DNA from: Algibacter mikhailovii
Lineage (GTDB): Bacteria > Bacteroidota > Bacteroidia > Flavobacteriales > Flavobacteriaceae
Direction: 5' to 3'
Assembly: GCF_014651495.1 (NCBI RefSeq)
Contig: NZ_BMWZ01000012.1
Location: 1 to 61,311, forward strand
DNA: 61,311 nt
Shown here piece after piece: positions 27,374 to 36,577 of this stretch. A program made the translations under genes and the position numbers. The notes under the pieces are model-generated. The model ran no database searches, was not told where the DNA came from, and was given only the letters and a program-made list of their open reading frames with translations. Within the stretch, counting starts at the first letter, position 1, and every line of letters starts with the position of its first letter.

Positions 27374-28309
27374 TTATAAGTGCATCTTAAAATAGGCAAT
27401 GGTTTTTACTAGACCTGCTTCCAGTTGAATGTTGGGTTGCCAGCCATTCAATTGGGCTTTGGCTAAACTAATATCGGGTTGACGCTGCTTGGGATCATCC
27501 TGAGGAAGTGGCATAAATTTTAATTTAGAACTTGAACCCGTTAATTTAATAATGGATTCAGCCAATTCTAACATGGTAAATTCATTAGGATTCCCGAGGT
27601 TCACCGGACCTAAAAAATCTGGTTTAGAGTTCATCATGCGAATCATACCTTCCACTAAGTCATCTACATATTGAAACGATCGGGTTTGTAAGCCATCACC
27701 AAAAATAGTAATGTCTTCACCACGTAAGGCTTGCATGATGAAATTGGAGACCACGCGACCATCGTTAGGGTTCATATTAGGCCCATAGGTATTAAAAATG
27801 CGGATTATTTTTATGGCCACATTATTAGAGATATGATAATCCATAAATAAGGTCTCCGCACAGCGCTTGCCTTCATCATAACAGGAGCGAATACCAATGG
27901 GATTTACATGCCCCCAGTAGTCTTCTGTTTGCGGGTGTACCTTAGGGTCACCATAAACTTCACTAGTACTGGCCTGTAATATTTTGGCACCTATACGTTT
28001 GGCTAGTCCTAGCATATTCACAGCCCCTAAAACTGAGGTTTTAATGGTCTTTATTGGGTTGTGCTGATAGTGTACAGGGGAGGCGGGACAAGCCAGATTA
28101 TAAATTTCATCAACCTCGGCAAAATAGGGGTGGGTCACATCATGCCGTACCAACTCAAAATAGGGATTGTCCATTAGGTGGACAATGTTTTTTTTAGACC
28201 CCGTAAAAAAATTATCTAAACAAATAACTTCATTGCCTTCTTTTAGTAGGCGTTCACATAAATGGGAGCCTACAAAACCTGCGCCTCCAGTCACTAATAT
28301 TCTTTTCAT
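27374..28309 (-). CDS. uxs: UDP-glucuronate decarboxylase (UXS), extended SDR
   Basis: A 311-residue NAD-dependent enzyme that would convert UDP-glucuronate to UDP-xylose for polysaccharide assembly. The N-terminal [14 protein letters not shown] binds NAD. The UXS fingerprint is complete: [12 protein letters not shown], then TSEVYGDP, then SCYDEGKR with the catalytic Tyr and Lys. [10 protein letters not shown] and [14 protein letters not shown] close the substrate site. The length equals soluble bacterial UXS proteins. It is the last gene of the - strand EPS locus. No UDP-glucose dehydrogenase to feed it is present in the window. Confidence 0.9.
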   Translation of the reverse strand: MKRILVTGGAGFVGSHLCERLLKEGNEVICLDNFFTGSKKNIVHLMDNPYFELVRHDVTHPYFAEVDEIYNLACPASPVHYQHNPIKTIKTSVLGAVNMLGLAKRIGAKILQASTSEVYGDPKVHPQTEDYWGHVNPIGIRSCYDEGKRCAETLFMDYHISNNVAIKIIRIFNTYGPNMNPNDGRVVSNFIMQALRGEDITIFGDGLQTRSFQYVDDLVEGMIRMMNSKPDFLGPVNLGNPNEFTMLELAESIIKLTGSSSKLKFMPLPQDDPKQRQPDISLAKAQLNGWQPNIQLEAGLVKTIAYFKMHL

Positions 28310-28575
28310 TTGTAAACTTTTTTTTTATTTATAAGGCAATAGCCTGTTTATTTTTTTCATTGATAAAAATGCGAACCAAAAAATCTAGGATGACGACATT
28401 TTATCTAAATTTTTTGTTCAGCATTTACATTTTAAGAACGCGCTACTGAAATTCAGATAAATGGAAACAAACGTTTAGCTTAAGCAACTTCAAATTTCAC
28501 AATACATTTTCTATATACCGTACAAAAAAACAAACTTAATGTTATTTTTTTATATTTCGATTATTCAATAATCAA

Positions 28576-30954
28576 CTAACGCTTAAATGGGTTAAGCCAA
28601 GAGCGTTTTGCTTGCTGCTCACCATAACCATAACCATAACCATAACCATAACCATAACCATAACCTTTTTTGCTATCGGTATCATTCATGACCATAGCCA
28701 TATTGGGTAAACGATTTTCGTTATATAGTTTTTTTGGAATCTCTAGCAGGCGCTTATCTAAATAATTGGCGCGTACTATGTATAAAAACATATCTGCTTT
28801 GGAGGCTATTTGCACCGTATCCGTTACCATGTTCACCGGTGCGGTGTCTACAATCACATAGTCGTAATGGGCCTTGCCATAGTCTAAAATCGTATCAAAG
28901 CGGCCATTCATGAGTAATTCTGAAGGATTTGGAGGGACTATTCCTGACTGAATCACATCAAACCCCCCTGAACTAGCACGCTCAATAATATCAGGAATTT
29001 CGATGCTTGTATCGTTTAAAAACATTGTCAGTCCTATTTTTGCAGAAGGCATATTTAAATATTCAGCTACTTTGGGCTTGCGTATATCGGCACCAATAAG
29101 GAGGACTTTCTTATTAGACATAGCTAATACGGTGGCCAGATTAATAGCCACAAAGGTTTTGCCTTCCCCAGGAACCGTCGAGGTAATATAAACTGTTTTT
29201 GAGGGATTATTTATGGTATGACCCAGCATAAAATTCATAGTGGTACGTAAGACTCTAAAGGCTTCAGCCAAAGCTCCCCTATCTTCTTTTACCAGTATTC
29301 TGTTTTCATGTATTGTTTTAGGTATATCACCTATAAAAGGGGCTTTCACAACGGCCTCTAATTCTTTAGGATTATGTATCTTATTATCGAGCAAAAACAT
29401 CAGATATAGAATCATAAACGGTATGACAAACCCCAAAATTATGGCGATGACATAAAACCTTTTTCGTGATGGGCTTATGGCTACATCACTGCCATCGGCC
29501 GTATCAATAAGCTTTGCATTAGGTACCGTGACCGCTAAAGAAATGGCATTCTCTTCGCGTTTTTGCAATAAAAACAGGTAGAGGGTTTCTATAATTTGCT
29601 GTTGGCGTTGTATGTCTCTATATTCCCGTTCTTTTTTAGGTGCTGAGGTAATTCTGGCATTTATTTTTTGCTCCTGTGATTGAGCTTCTTCTAGGGCAAT
29701 AACTAGTCGTGATTTTAAATTGGTCAAGCCTTGAGCAATACTCGCACGTATCTGCCCCAATTGCGCGTCTAGATTATTTAAAACGGGGTTATTTTTCCCT
29801 GAACTATTGGCAATGCGGCTGCGCTCTAAAAGAATTTCATTATAGCGAGTACTGTTGGTATTGACTTCTCCAGAGTTAATGCCTAAATTCTCTGGAATTA
29901 AGGCGTTTGCACTCACATCCATATGTGCCATGACGTAGTCCACCAATTTTAATTGGGTGTTTAAATCAATGATTTGTTTTTCTAACTGAGAGTTGGTTGT
30001 TAAAATTAACTTGGCCTCAGCAGGCATATCACTCAACTTATTTTTGGTTTTAAACGTTTCGGCGCTCTTATCTACTTTTTCCAATTCCGTTTCTATCAGA
30101 GCCAAACGTTCGTTTATAAAGACGTCCGTATTATTACCTACTAAACTTTTATATTCTACGCCATCCTTATTGTATTGTCGAACCAATTCGTTTAAAATAG
30201 CTTCTGCTTTAAGTTTGATAGGGCCCTTTAATTTCAATACTAAAATACTGGCCCAGTCAGATAATAGCTCGACCTTAAGGTTATTTCTGTAGGCTTCAGC
30301 AACCGCTTTTAAAGGCGCTGTATTTACAAAGTATGTGGCATTTATATCATTGGGTGTTATATCCTTTGGAGTAATGGTGATTTCTCCATATTGAGTGTGC
30401 ACATTTTTACCAAAAGCATGGGTGCTACTGAATTTACCCTCAAAATCCGTTAATTTATAATGAGTATCTGAAAGTATTTGTAGGGTAAAAGTGGAATCCC
30501 GTTTAAAAAAGGTCGAGTCTTTTATGAAAAAAGCGGTTTTAAAAGGAAGCTCTTCTTTATACACTTCGCCGTGGCGTACATGTCCTTCTAAAAAATACGA
30601 CACATTAAGTTCTAGTTTGCGCACAACACGCGACATTAAACTTCGAGACTTAAGGATGCCCATCTCATTTTCAATGTTTTTTGTACTCCCACTCAGAGCT
30701 CCTAAATCTTCTAATACTGCCAATTGCGAAGACAATCCCCCACTGGAGTCGTCATCAATTAATATGGTGGTGGAGACCTCATAGGTGTTTGGAGTATACC
30801 GTAACTTAATATAAGCACCAAGAACCGCTATAACTAAGGCCAAGGCAAACCATTTCCAGTAGTGTAAGTATTTTTCAATCTCGTGCCTAATATTGGTGCT
30901 CTCTTCTTCAACAAATATAAAATCGGAGGGTTTTTCGTTTTGCTGCATTTTCAT
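28576..30954 (-). CDS. wzc: Wzc-like polysaccharide co-polymerase / tyrosine autokinase
   Basis: A 792-residue inner-membrane protein that would control chain length and export of the EPS. An N-terminal Wzz domain lies between two membrane segments (about 35-55 and 505-530), with long periplasmic helices (about 270-480). The cytoplasmic BY-kinase domain has Walker A around Lys599 (GEGKT, 596-600), Walker A' (LLIGADIRKP) and Walker B (YVIVDTAPV). The C-terminal tail is a striking run of seven Gly-Tyr pairs, which replaces the usual tyrosine cluster as phosphorylation target. Its DNA is a hexamer tandem repeat. The wza stop is immediately upstream. Confidence 0.93.
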   Translation of the reverse strand: MKMQQNEKPSDFIFVEEESTNIRHEIEKYLHYWKWFALALVIAVLGAYIKLRYTPNTYEVSTTILIDDDSSGGLSSQLAVLEDLGALSGSTKNIENEMGILKSRSLMSRVVRKLELNVSYFLEGHVRHGEVYKEELPFKTAFFIKDSTFFKRDSTFTLQILSDTHYKLTDFEGKFSSTHAFGKNVHTQYGEITITPKDITPNDINATYFVNTAPLKAVAEAYRNNLKVELLSDWASILVLKLKGPIKLKAEAILNELVRQYNKDGVEYKSLVGNNTDVFINERLALIETELEKVDKSAETFKTKNKLSDMPAEAKLILTTNSQLEKQIIDLNTQLKLVDYVMAHMDVSANALIPENLGINSGEVNTNSTRYNEILLERSRIANSSGKNNPVLNNLDAQLGQIRASIAQGLTNLKSRLVIALEEAQSQEQKINARITSAPKKEREYRDIQRQQQIIETLYLFLLQKREENAISLAVTVPNAKLIDTADGSDVAISPSRKRFYVIAIILGFVIPFMILYLMFLLDNKIHNPKELEAVVKAPFIGDIPKTIHENRILVKEDRGALAEAFRVLRTTMNFMLGHTINNPSKTVYITSTVPGEGKTFVAINLATVLAMSNKKVLLIGADIRKPKVAEYLNMPSAKIGLTMFLNDTSIEIPDIIERASSGGFDVIQSGIVPPNPSELLMNGRFDTILDYGKAHYDYVIVDTAPVNMVTDTVQIASKADMFLYIVRANYLDKRLLEIPKKLYNENRLPNMAMVMNDTDSKKGYGYGYGYGYGYGYGEQQAKRSWLNPFKR
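28621..28665. repeat. Hexanucleotide tandem repeat in the wzc tail
   Basis: ACCATA is repeated seven and a half times on the + strand. Read on the coding strand this gives alternating GGT-TAT codons, the Gly-Tyr tail of Wzc. Because the unit is six bases, gain or loss of units keeps the frame and changes only the number of tyrosines. Confidence 0.9.
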
Positions 30955-31722
30955 TTATTTTATGATGATGGCCATTAAGGCTATCAGTAACGATATGGAC
31001 GATATGATAACCCCTGTATTTGGACCAATCGCTGAGGAGTTAACACGCGTTTTATTGGGCGGGACATAGATCACATCATTCTGCTTTAAATTATAATAAG
31101 GGGAATCAAATACTTTCTTATTCGTTAAGTCTAAAGTGATAAACTCCTTTTTGCCGTTTTCTATTCTTATAAGCAGGACGCTTTCCCGTTTACCATAAAT
31201 GGTTAAATCACCGGCTAAACTAATGGCTTCAATCACAGAGAGACGCTCGTTAGACACGGGGTAAGCCCCCGGGGTTTTTACCTCACCCAAAACGGACACT
31301 CTAAAATTCGCAAATCTAATATTTATAGTCGGATCAGTAATATATTCGATAAGATGGTCTTCCAACACTTTAGTTAATTGTTTTGTGGTTAAGCCCGCGA
31401 TGTCTAATTTTCCTAAAACAGGAAAATTTATACGCCCATCATCATCCACTAGGTAAGCTATTGGCCTTGCATTAGCCACAGCATTACTAAGTATCGGCGT
31501 TTCATATAAATTGAAGGGTATAGCCGCTTCCGCATTGGTTGCTGTTACGTTAATATACAATAAATCACCAGTTTTAATTTGCGCAGCAAAGGCGGAGATA
31601 CTATCGCTTATTACCTGCCCTTCCACCTCCTGGAAGTATTCTATTTTTTTTGATGAAGCACAGTTGCTTATCAATAATAAAACACCAATTAGGGTAAAGA
31701 GTGCTATGCGTTTGGTTTTCAT
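30955..31722 (-). CDS. wza: Wza-like outer-membrane polysaccharide export lipoprotein
   Basis: I place the start at the ATG at 31722, which gives a signal peptide with lipobox Cys21 (LISNC); a longer frame from 31755 would overlap the upstream gene. The 255-residue protein has the Poly_export domain (about 50-140, with IKTGDLLYINVTA and INFPVLGKLDIAGLT) and a SLBB domain (about 145-220, with VSVLGEVKTPGAYPV). A C-terminal membrane helix (about 232-252) is typical of Bacteroidota Wza proteins. It forms the export channel that works with Wzc. The wzc start is adjacent to its stop. Confidence 0.92.
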   Translation of the reverse strand: MKTKRIALFTLIGVLLLISNCASSKKIEYFQEVEGQVISDSISAFAAQIKTGDLLYINVTATNAEAAIPFNLYETPILSNAVANARPIAYLVDDDGRINFPVLGKLDIAGLTTKQLTKVLEDHLIEYITDPTINIRFANFRVSVLGEVKTPGAYPVSNERLSVIEAISLAGDLTIYGKRESVLLIRIENGKKEFITLDLTNKKVFDSPYYNLKQNDVIYVPPNKTRVNSSAIGPNTGVIISSISLLIALMAIIIK

Positions 31723-31735
31723 GTGAATAGAAAAT

Positions 31736-32836
31736 TTATAAGGTTTTGAGTTCATGCTTTTTAAGGCTTCGCAATTTCAAGCGATGAAAGATCATAAAAA
31801 ATAACACTAATATTACCAGCAAAGCAAGGGTCATTTGAAAAGAATTGAAGTGGACCGATAAGAAAATGATACCAATGGCTAGGCTATAATTTAAGACCCC
31901 TAAAAGTAAGGCTATTTTATAATGTGCCCATCCCAAATCGAGTAAAACATGATGAATGTGGTTTCTATCCGCTATAAAGGGGCTTTGACGGTTAAGTAGT
32001 CGTATCCCAATAACCCGTAACATATCAAAAAGAGGCACCACCACAATAGCCGCAATGATAAATAGTCTGTTTTCAATTTTAAACCTAAATTCAGAAAAAG
32101 CGGTCGTTTCTATAGTTAAAAATTTTAAACTCAGAACGGCAATGCAAAAGCCAATAATTAAGGACCCCGTGTCTCCCATAAAAATCTTTTGCCAGTGCGA
32201 AAAATTATATCGCATAAAAGCGAGGAGCATAAAAATTAGGCCTAAACAGAGGAGCCAATAAAAGTTCAGCCCCATAGAGAAAAACACAAAACCCAACATG
32301 CTAAACATGCTAATGCCCAAGGCAGAAGCTAAACCGTCCACCCCATCAATAAGATTATACGCATTAATGATGGTGAGGGCAATAATAATATGGATGCCAT
32401 CTAAAAGCCATGTAGGGACCTGCTTGAAGCCTAAAAATCCGTCAAATGAGGTGCTATGGTAGGTGGGGTGCATTAGTATGATAAATAGTGCTAAAATCTC
32501 AATCAATAGCCGCGCCCTCGGGGTAGACACTGCCAAATCATCCTTGAGACCAATGACAAAAATAAGGGTTAGCGCCGCCGTCAGGTTCAGGCCCATCTGT
32601 TCTAAGTCCATATGCTTTAATAAAAACATATTGACCATCAAGACCACAAAAAAGGCCAATCCACCCATAGTGGGTGTGGCTTTAACGTGGGCACTGCGTT
32701 CCCCTGGAATTTCGTTTAAATCATGGTGATTTACCATGAAAATAATCTTGGGAATTAAATAGTATACCAAAGAAAAGGAACAAACAACGATTAATAATGA
32801 AACGAATGGTAAATTAGAAAGTATGGCTTCTGACAT
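31736..32836 (-). CDS. WecA/MraY-like undecaprenyl-phosphate sugar-1-phosphate transferase
   Basis: A 366-residue integral membrane protein with about ten hydrophobic segments. It would start the repeat unit by moving HexNAc-1-phosphate from UDP-sugar to undecaprenyl phosphate. Visible signatures are the Asp pair in GLKDDLAVS, the family segment NAYNLIDGVDGLASALG, MGDTGSL, and the His-rich loop RNHIHHVLLDLG. It is the first gene of the wecA-wza-wzc-uxs transcription unit and has a very good promoter 33 bases upstream. Whether the sugar is GlcNAc or another HexNAc cannot be told. Confidence 0.9.
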   Translation of the reverse strand: MSEAILSNLPFVSLLIVVCSFSLVYYLIPKIIFMVNHHDLNEIPGERSAHVKATPTMGGLAFFVVLMVNMFLLKHMDLEQMGLNLTAALTLIFVIGLKDDLAVSTPRARLLIEILALFIILMHPTYHSTSFDGFLGFKQVPTWLLDGIHIIIALTIINAYNLIDGVDGLASALGISMFSMLGFVFFSMGLNFYWLLCLGLIFMLLAFMRYNFSHWQKIFMGDTGSLIIGFCIAVLSLKFLTIETTAFSEFRFKIENRLFIIAAIVVVPLFDMLRVIGIRLLNRQSPFIADRNHIHHVLLDLGWAHYKIALLLGVLNYSLAIGIIFLSVHFNSFQMTLALLVILVLFFMIFHRLKLRSLKKHELKTL

Positions 32837-32868
32837 AAATTGTAATAACAGTTTGTTCGATTTTGCTG

Positions 32869-32897
32869 CAAATATAGAATTTTTTGAATTTATTCAA
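32869..32897 (-). promoter_or_regulatory. Promoter of the wecA-wza-wzc unit
   Basis: On the - strand, TTG (32897-32895) is followed after 18 bases by TATATTTGC (32876-32868), a perfect Bacteroidota -7 element. The start codon of the transferase is about 30 bases downstream. The rest of the 395-base gap (32837-33231) holds no ORF or repeat that I recognise. Confidence 0.75.
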
Positions 32898-33231
32898 GGG
32901 GTATTTCATCAAGCTTTATTGGGATATTCGTTACACGACCAATATTAGCTTTCTATGGCCATATTAGGTTTGTTTTGAGTATGTGCAATTAGGCCCCGAA
33001 ATGAAAAAGGACAAAAGAACGTGCATGTATGCCGGTGTTAAGTTTTTATTCTTTCCGATATTGCTTATCTGATAGGTAGTTAGAATTACCAAAATGATGC
33101 TGTAGTTTAATATTTAGCGCCCCATGATGCTGAGCAAGTTGGTGATTTAGGCCAAGAAGTACTTCATAAAATTAAAATTAGACTATGGAAAGCCTGCTTA
33201 AAAATGATTATTTAACTCTGAAAACACTTGG

Positions 33232-33984
33232 TTAATTAAAAAACTGTTTAATTTTTGATGTGTTTTTTCTGAAAATGGAAAACATATTACCAACCTTATT
33301 TGAGGTGATTGCTCTATAATCTTCTTTTGTTTTTTGAATAATGTTTTTGATACTTTTATTACTTGCTCCTCCAAATCGCATTTTCGTTATAACTTCTGGT
33401 AAATAAACAAAAGTTAAAGTTTCATCTTTTAATATTCTGAGCATGAAATCATAATCAGCGGCAATACTATAGGATAAATCGAAATGGCCATATTTCTGAT
33501 AGACAGACTTTCTTAGAAACAACGTCGGATGTGGTGGCATCCAACCCTGTTTCAATAATTTTGGTTGAAAGTCACAACTTTCCCAATGCCGAATAATTTT
33601 GGTATTACTTTGGTTGATATACTGTAAATCCCCATAAACGCCATCAACCTTTGTATTCTTAAAAATTGAGGACATAGCATTAAAAACATTATAAGATGCA
33701 AAAATGTCATCGGAATGCAGAAAACCAATAACATCCCCAGTTGCATAACGAATACCTTTATTTAATGCATCATAAATACCAGCATCATCTTCTGAAACCC
33801 AGCGAGAAATTTTATCCTGATGCTGTTTTATAAAATCAATTGTACCGTCTGTTGAACCCCCATCAATTACTATCCATTCAATAGGGTCATACTTTTGTGA
33901 CATGATGGATTGAAGCACATCCGGCAATGTTTTTAAACTATTATAAGTCGCCGTAATAATAGATATTTTCATCAAAGTAGACAT
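33232..33984 (-). CDS. Glycosyltransferase family 2
   Basis: A 250-residue cytoplasmic GT-A enzyme. SIITATYNSLKTLPDVLQSI opens the nucleotide-binding fold, WIVIDGGSTDGTID carries the first Asp cluster, and GFLHSDDIF is the DxD-like metal site. The segment HPTLFLRKSVYQKYGHFD is typical of WcaA-like transferases. The start overlaps the stop of the upstream gene by one base (TAATG), which implies translational coupling. An in-frame ATG at 33969 is an alternative start. The sugar donor is unknown. Confidence 0.9.
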   Translation of the reverse strand: MSTLMKISIITATYNSLKTLPDVLQSIMSQKYDPIEWIVIDGGSTDGTIDFIKQHQDKISRWVSEDDAGIYDALNKGIRYATGDVIGFLHSDDIFASYNVFNAMSSIFKNTKVDGVYGDLQYINQSNTKIIRHWESCDFQPKLLKQGWMPPHPTLFLRKSVYQKYGHFDLSYSIAADYDFMLRILKDETLTFVYLPEVITKMRFGGASNKSIKNIIQKTKEDYRAITSNKVGNMFSIFRKNTSKIKQFFN

Positions 33985-34817
33985 TATAATTTGATTTTGT
34001 TTAATTCTTTAATTTTGGTTTGAATTTGAAAAAAATAATGGGCTTTGTATTTAGCAAAATAGTAACCTGACATGCCATCTAAAATACCCAGTTTAAAAAT
34101 AAAAGTTCCAATAAAATAAATTAAAGGCAACATTCCCGAAGACAAAAGATTGTATTTAAGCTTTTGTCTAAAAGTTAAATTGCTAAAGCCATTTACCTTG
34201 TTAAACATATAACGCTTAGCTTCCCAAGTTGAATACGCATTATGCCTTGATATATAATGTTCTAGACTTTTAAAATCCTTGTGAATAATAGTGTTTTTTA
34301 TGTTTCCAACAGAACCGGAAATCTCAGGATGTTCATGAACTTCCATATCTAAATGACTCCAAGAATCTTCTTCTATTTTTTCAAACAACCCTGCATCTTT
34401 TTTAAAAAGCGCTAGCTTTCTCATTTTAAGACCATATTTTTGTTCCTTTCCTAAAAAATAATTGTTATAAAATATCCAAAAACCAGAGTGTTTCGTGCTG
34501 TTAATAGTGTCTTGTATTTCATCTAGAAACGATTCAGTGACAAATTCATCAGCATCTAAGAATAAAACCCAGTTATGCTTTATATTAACATTTTGTAATG
34601 CCCAATTTCTTTTTTTAGGAAACTGGCCATTCCACCTAAAGTCAACCAACTTAAAATCAAATTCCTTTACAATGGTTGGTGTTCTATCCGTACTTTGAGA
34701 ATCTACAACAATGACTTCTGAAAAAGGGTGTAATTTTTCTAAACAGTAGGGTAGATTTAATTCCTCGTTTTTCACTGAAACGATGACAGTTATGGGTATT
34801 TTAGTATTAGTATTCAA
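33984..34817 (-). CDS. Glycosyltransferase family 2, WaaE/KdtX-like
   Basis: A 277-residue GT-A transferase with IPITVIVSVKNEELNLPYCL at the N-terminus, VVDSQSTDRT, and the metal site FLDADEFV. The C-terminal half has helices with a hydrophobic patch (about 225-255) that may contact the membrane. Family members add sugars such as beta-glucose to LPS core or EPS units. The frame overlaps the upstream acetyltransferase by 11 bases, so it is part of one operon. Confidence 0.88.
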   Translation of the reverse strand: MNTNTKIPITVIVSVKNEELNLPYCLEKLHPFSEVIVVDSQSTDRTPTIVKEFDFKLVDFRWNGQFPKKRNWALQNVNIKHNWVLFLDADEFVTESFLDEIQDTINSTKHSGFWIFYNNYFLGKEQKYGLKMRKLALFKKDAGLFEKIEEDSWSHLDMEVHEHPEISGSVGNIKNTIIHKDFKSLEHYISRHNAYSTWEAKRYMFNKVNGFSNLTFRQKLKYNLLSSGMLPLIYFIGTFIFKLGILDGMSGYYFAKYKAHYFFQIQTKIKELNKIKL

Positions 34818-35358
34818 TATTTCTTTTTTTTATAAATTTAGCAGGGTTTCCGCCAACAATCGTCCAAGGATCTACATTTTTGTAAACTGAGGTCGTCGCG
34901 CCAACCACGGCACCTTCTCCTATAGTTACTCCCATGCCAATAAAGGCGCCTGCACCAATCCATGCTTGGTTTTTTATAACAATAGGCGCTGTAATTAGCG
35001 GATAGTCCTTTTTGCTAATATCATGAGATGCCGCACATAAAAATGTTTTTTGAGATACGGTAGCATGTGCGCCTATGGTAATTTTATCAACATTATAGCA
35101 GTCTACTTCTGGAGCCAGACATGAATATTCATGCATTTCTAAGTGCCAAGGCATATAAACCCTTGCTGTTGAGTATACTACAGACGTATTATGCATTTGA
35201 GCTCCAAATAAACGTAATAAAAATAATTTCCAAGCATTTCCTAAACGCCTTGGCAGAGGGCGCGCAAAAATGGCCCAAATTATATTCCAAACCAGGCGTT
35301 TCAATTGGTTTTCGCGGCTTATTCTATTTTTATAATTTGATAAGTCTATTTTGTTCAA
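34807..35358 (-). CDS. WcaF-like O-acetyltransferase (left-handed beta-helix)
   Basis: A 183-residue hexapeptide-repeat acetyltransferase. The N-terminal WAIFARPLPRRLGNAWKLFL and PWHLEMHEYSCLAPEVDCYN are typical of the putative colanic-acid acetyltransferase family. The repeats run about 85-170 with the catalytic His expected in CAASHDIS, and the end VGGNPAKFIKKR is standard. It would decorate an EPS sugar with acetyl from acetyl-CoA. A diverged fragment of a second gene of this type is found at 36342. Confidence 0.9.
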   Translation of the reverse strand: MNKIDLSNYKNRISRENQLKRLVWNIIWAIFARPLPRRLGNAWKLFLLRLFGAQMHNTSVVYSTARVYMPWHLEMHEYSCLAPEVDCYNVDKITIGAHATVSQKTFLCAASHDISKKDYPLITAPIVIKNQAWIGAGAFIGMGVTIGEGAVVGATTSVYKNVDPWTIVGGNPAKFIKKRNIEY

Positions 35359-35373
35359 ATCAATTTGATAAAT

Positions 35374-36165
35374 TTAATTAAACTCTATTGTTTTGTTTGG
35401 TGGAAAAAAAATTAAATTAGCAAAACCTGGTATTTCTTGGTTTTTTTTTATCAATTTATTTTCAAAGTCAATCCAGTAGCATGTGTAATTCTTATGTTTG
35501 AAATACTGAAATACTTTTTCTTTTGTTTCTTCACGTACTTCAATAAAAAATATCGTTTCTTTTAATACACTTTTTAAACCTTTTAGTACTTCATATTCAA
35601 AACCCTCAACATCTATTTTTACAAAATTTGGTATCCCGTATTTATTAATCAGTGAGTCACATTTAATTATTTCAACTTGTTCTTTAAATCCTTTATATCT
35701 TTTTTTAACAAACTCTCTTTTAAAAGACCCCATTCTGCCACCTGTTTCGCTGTCTCGGTAAAATTCTAAGATACCTTCTTCAGCACCTATACCGTTATTT
35801 AGACAAAATAAATTCTTCTTTTTATTAATATTAGTATTGAATTGTAAAAAACTAAAATTTTTATAATCGGGTTCAAAAGAAAATACTTTCCCCTTATTTC
35901 CAACTAATTCGCTAAACATCAAGGCATATTGTCCAATATTACCTCCAATATCAAAGACAACATCCCCTCTATTTATAAAGCCTTTAATTTTCTGTTGAAG
36001 GTTATTTTCGTATTTAATTTTTCCTTGAAAAAGAAAGTTCAAATGCTGTGAAATTTCATAAAACAATCTCGTGTTATCATTTATATATGGTTTACTTACA
36101 ATTCTACTACCGTAAAATATTTTGGTAAGTTTTAATATTATATTATGTAGAAATGTTTTTATCAT
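35374..36165 (-). CDS. FkbM-family methyltransferase
   Basis: I prefer the ATG at 36165 (263 residues) to an upstream ATG at 36210, because the longer form would run into the fossil gene end at 36182. The Rossmann SAM site is DIGGNIGQYALMF with the acidic residue in FSFEPD. NFVKIDVEGFEYEVLKGL is the FkbM signature. These enzymes O-methylate sugars or lipids. In an EPS locus, sugar methylation is the likely role. AT content is higher than in the neighbours. Confidence 0.88.
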   Translation of the reverse strand: MIKTFLHNIILKLTKIFYGSRIVSKPYINDNTRLFYEISQHLNFLFQGKIKYENNLQQKIKGFINRGDVVFDIGGNIGQYALMFSELVGNKGKVFSFEPDYKNFSFLQFNTNINKKKNLFCLNNGIGAEEGILEFYRDSETGGRMGSFKREFVKKRYKGFKEQVEIIKCDSLINKYGIPNFVKIDVEGFEYEVLKGLKSVLKETIFFIEVREETKEKVFQYFKHKNYTCYWIDFENKLIKKNQEIPGFANLIFFPPNKTIEFN

Positions 36166-36181
36166 TTTTAGCGGTATATAT

Positions 36182-36341
36182 TTAAATTGAAACAAATTTT
36201 GGTTTTTCACCTTCCTTTAAAATACGTTTATATAAGGTAATCATATCTTTTGCAACAGCTTTCATACTGTATTTATTTTCAATCAGTTTTCTACTATTTT
36301 TCCCCATAGTAATCAATTCAGATTCATTGGTTTGTATCTAC
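36182..36341 (-). pseudogene. Fossil 3' end of a GT4 glycosyltransferase
   Basis: Read on the - strand this segment gives a last stretch of about 50 codons beginning QTNESELITMGKNSRKL and going on to ENKYSMKAVAKDM, with a stop at 36184-36182. It matches the C-terminal end of the intact GT4 at 36578 (QTNESELISMGVNGRKL, then ENKYSMETVAKQM). It has no start and is fused directly to an acetyltransferase fragment. Confidence 0.8.
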
Positions 36342-36550
36342 CTCTGGAGCCAAACAGGCATATTCCTGCATTTCTACATGCCAGGGCATATAGACGTTTA
36401 CTGAAGAATACTCCACAGCGGTATTATGAATTTGAGCGTCAAATAGACGCAATAAATATAGTTTCCAAGCATTTCCTGTTCGCCTTGGTAAAGGACGCGC
36501 AAAAATAGTCCATATTATGTTCTATAATCAAACTTGCTAATTTAATGGAT
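36342..36550 (-). pseudogene. Fossil 5' part of a WcaF-like acetyltransferase
   Basis: About 65 codons read WTIFARPLPRRTGNAWKLYL and later VYMPWHVEMQEYACLAPEVD without interruption. This is clearly homologous to, but diverged from, the intact gene at 34807. Reading then enters the GT4 fossil out of frame and stops. The gene lost its catalytic repeats, so it is non-functional. Confidence 0.8.
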
Positions 36551-36577
36551 TTTGATAATTTGATAGGTCTACTTTGT

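Noticed and set aside
28621-28665. Telomere-like or regulatory repeat
   Set aside because: It is in frame inside wzc and encodes the Gly-Tyr tail, so it is coding sequence.
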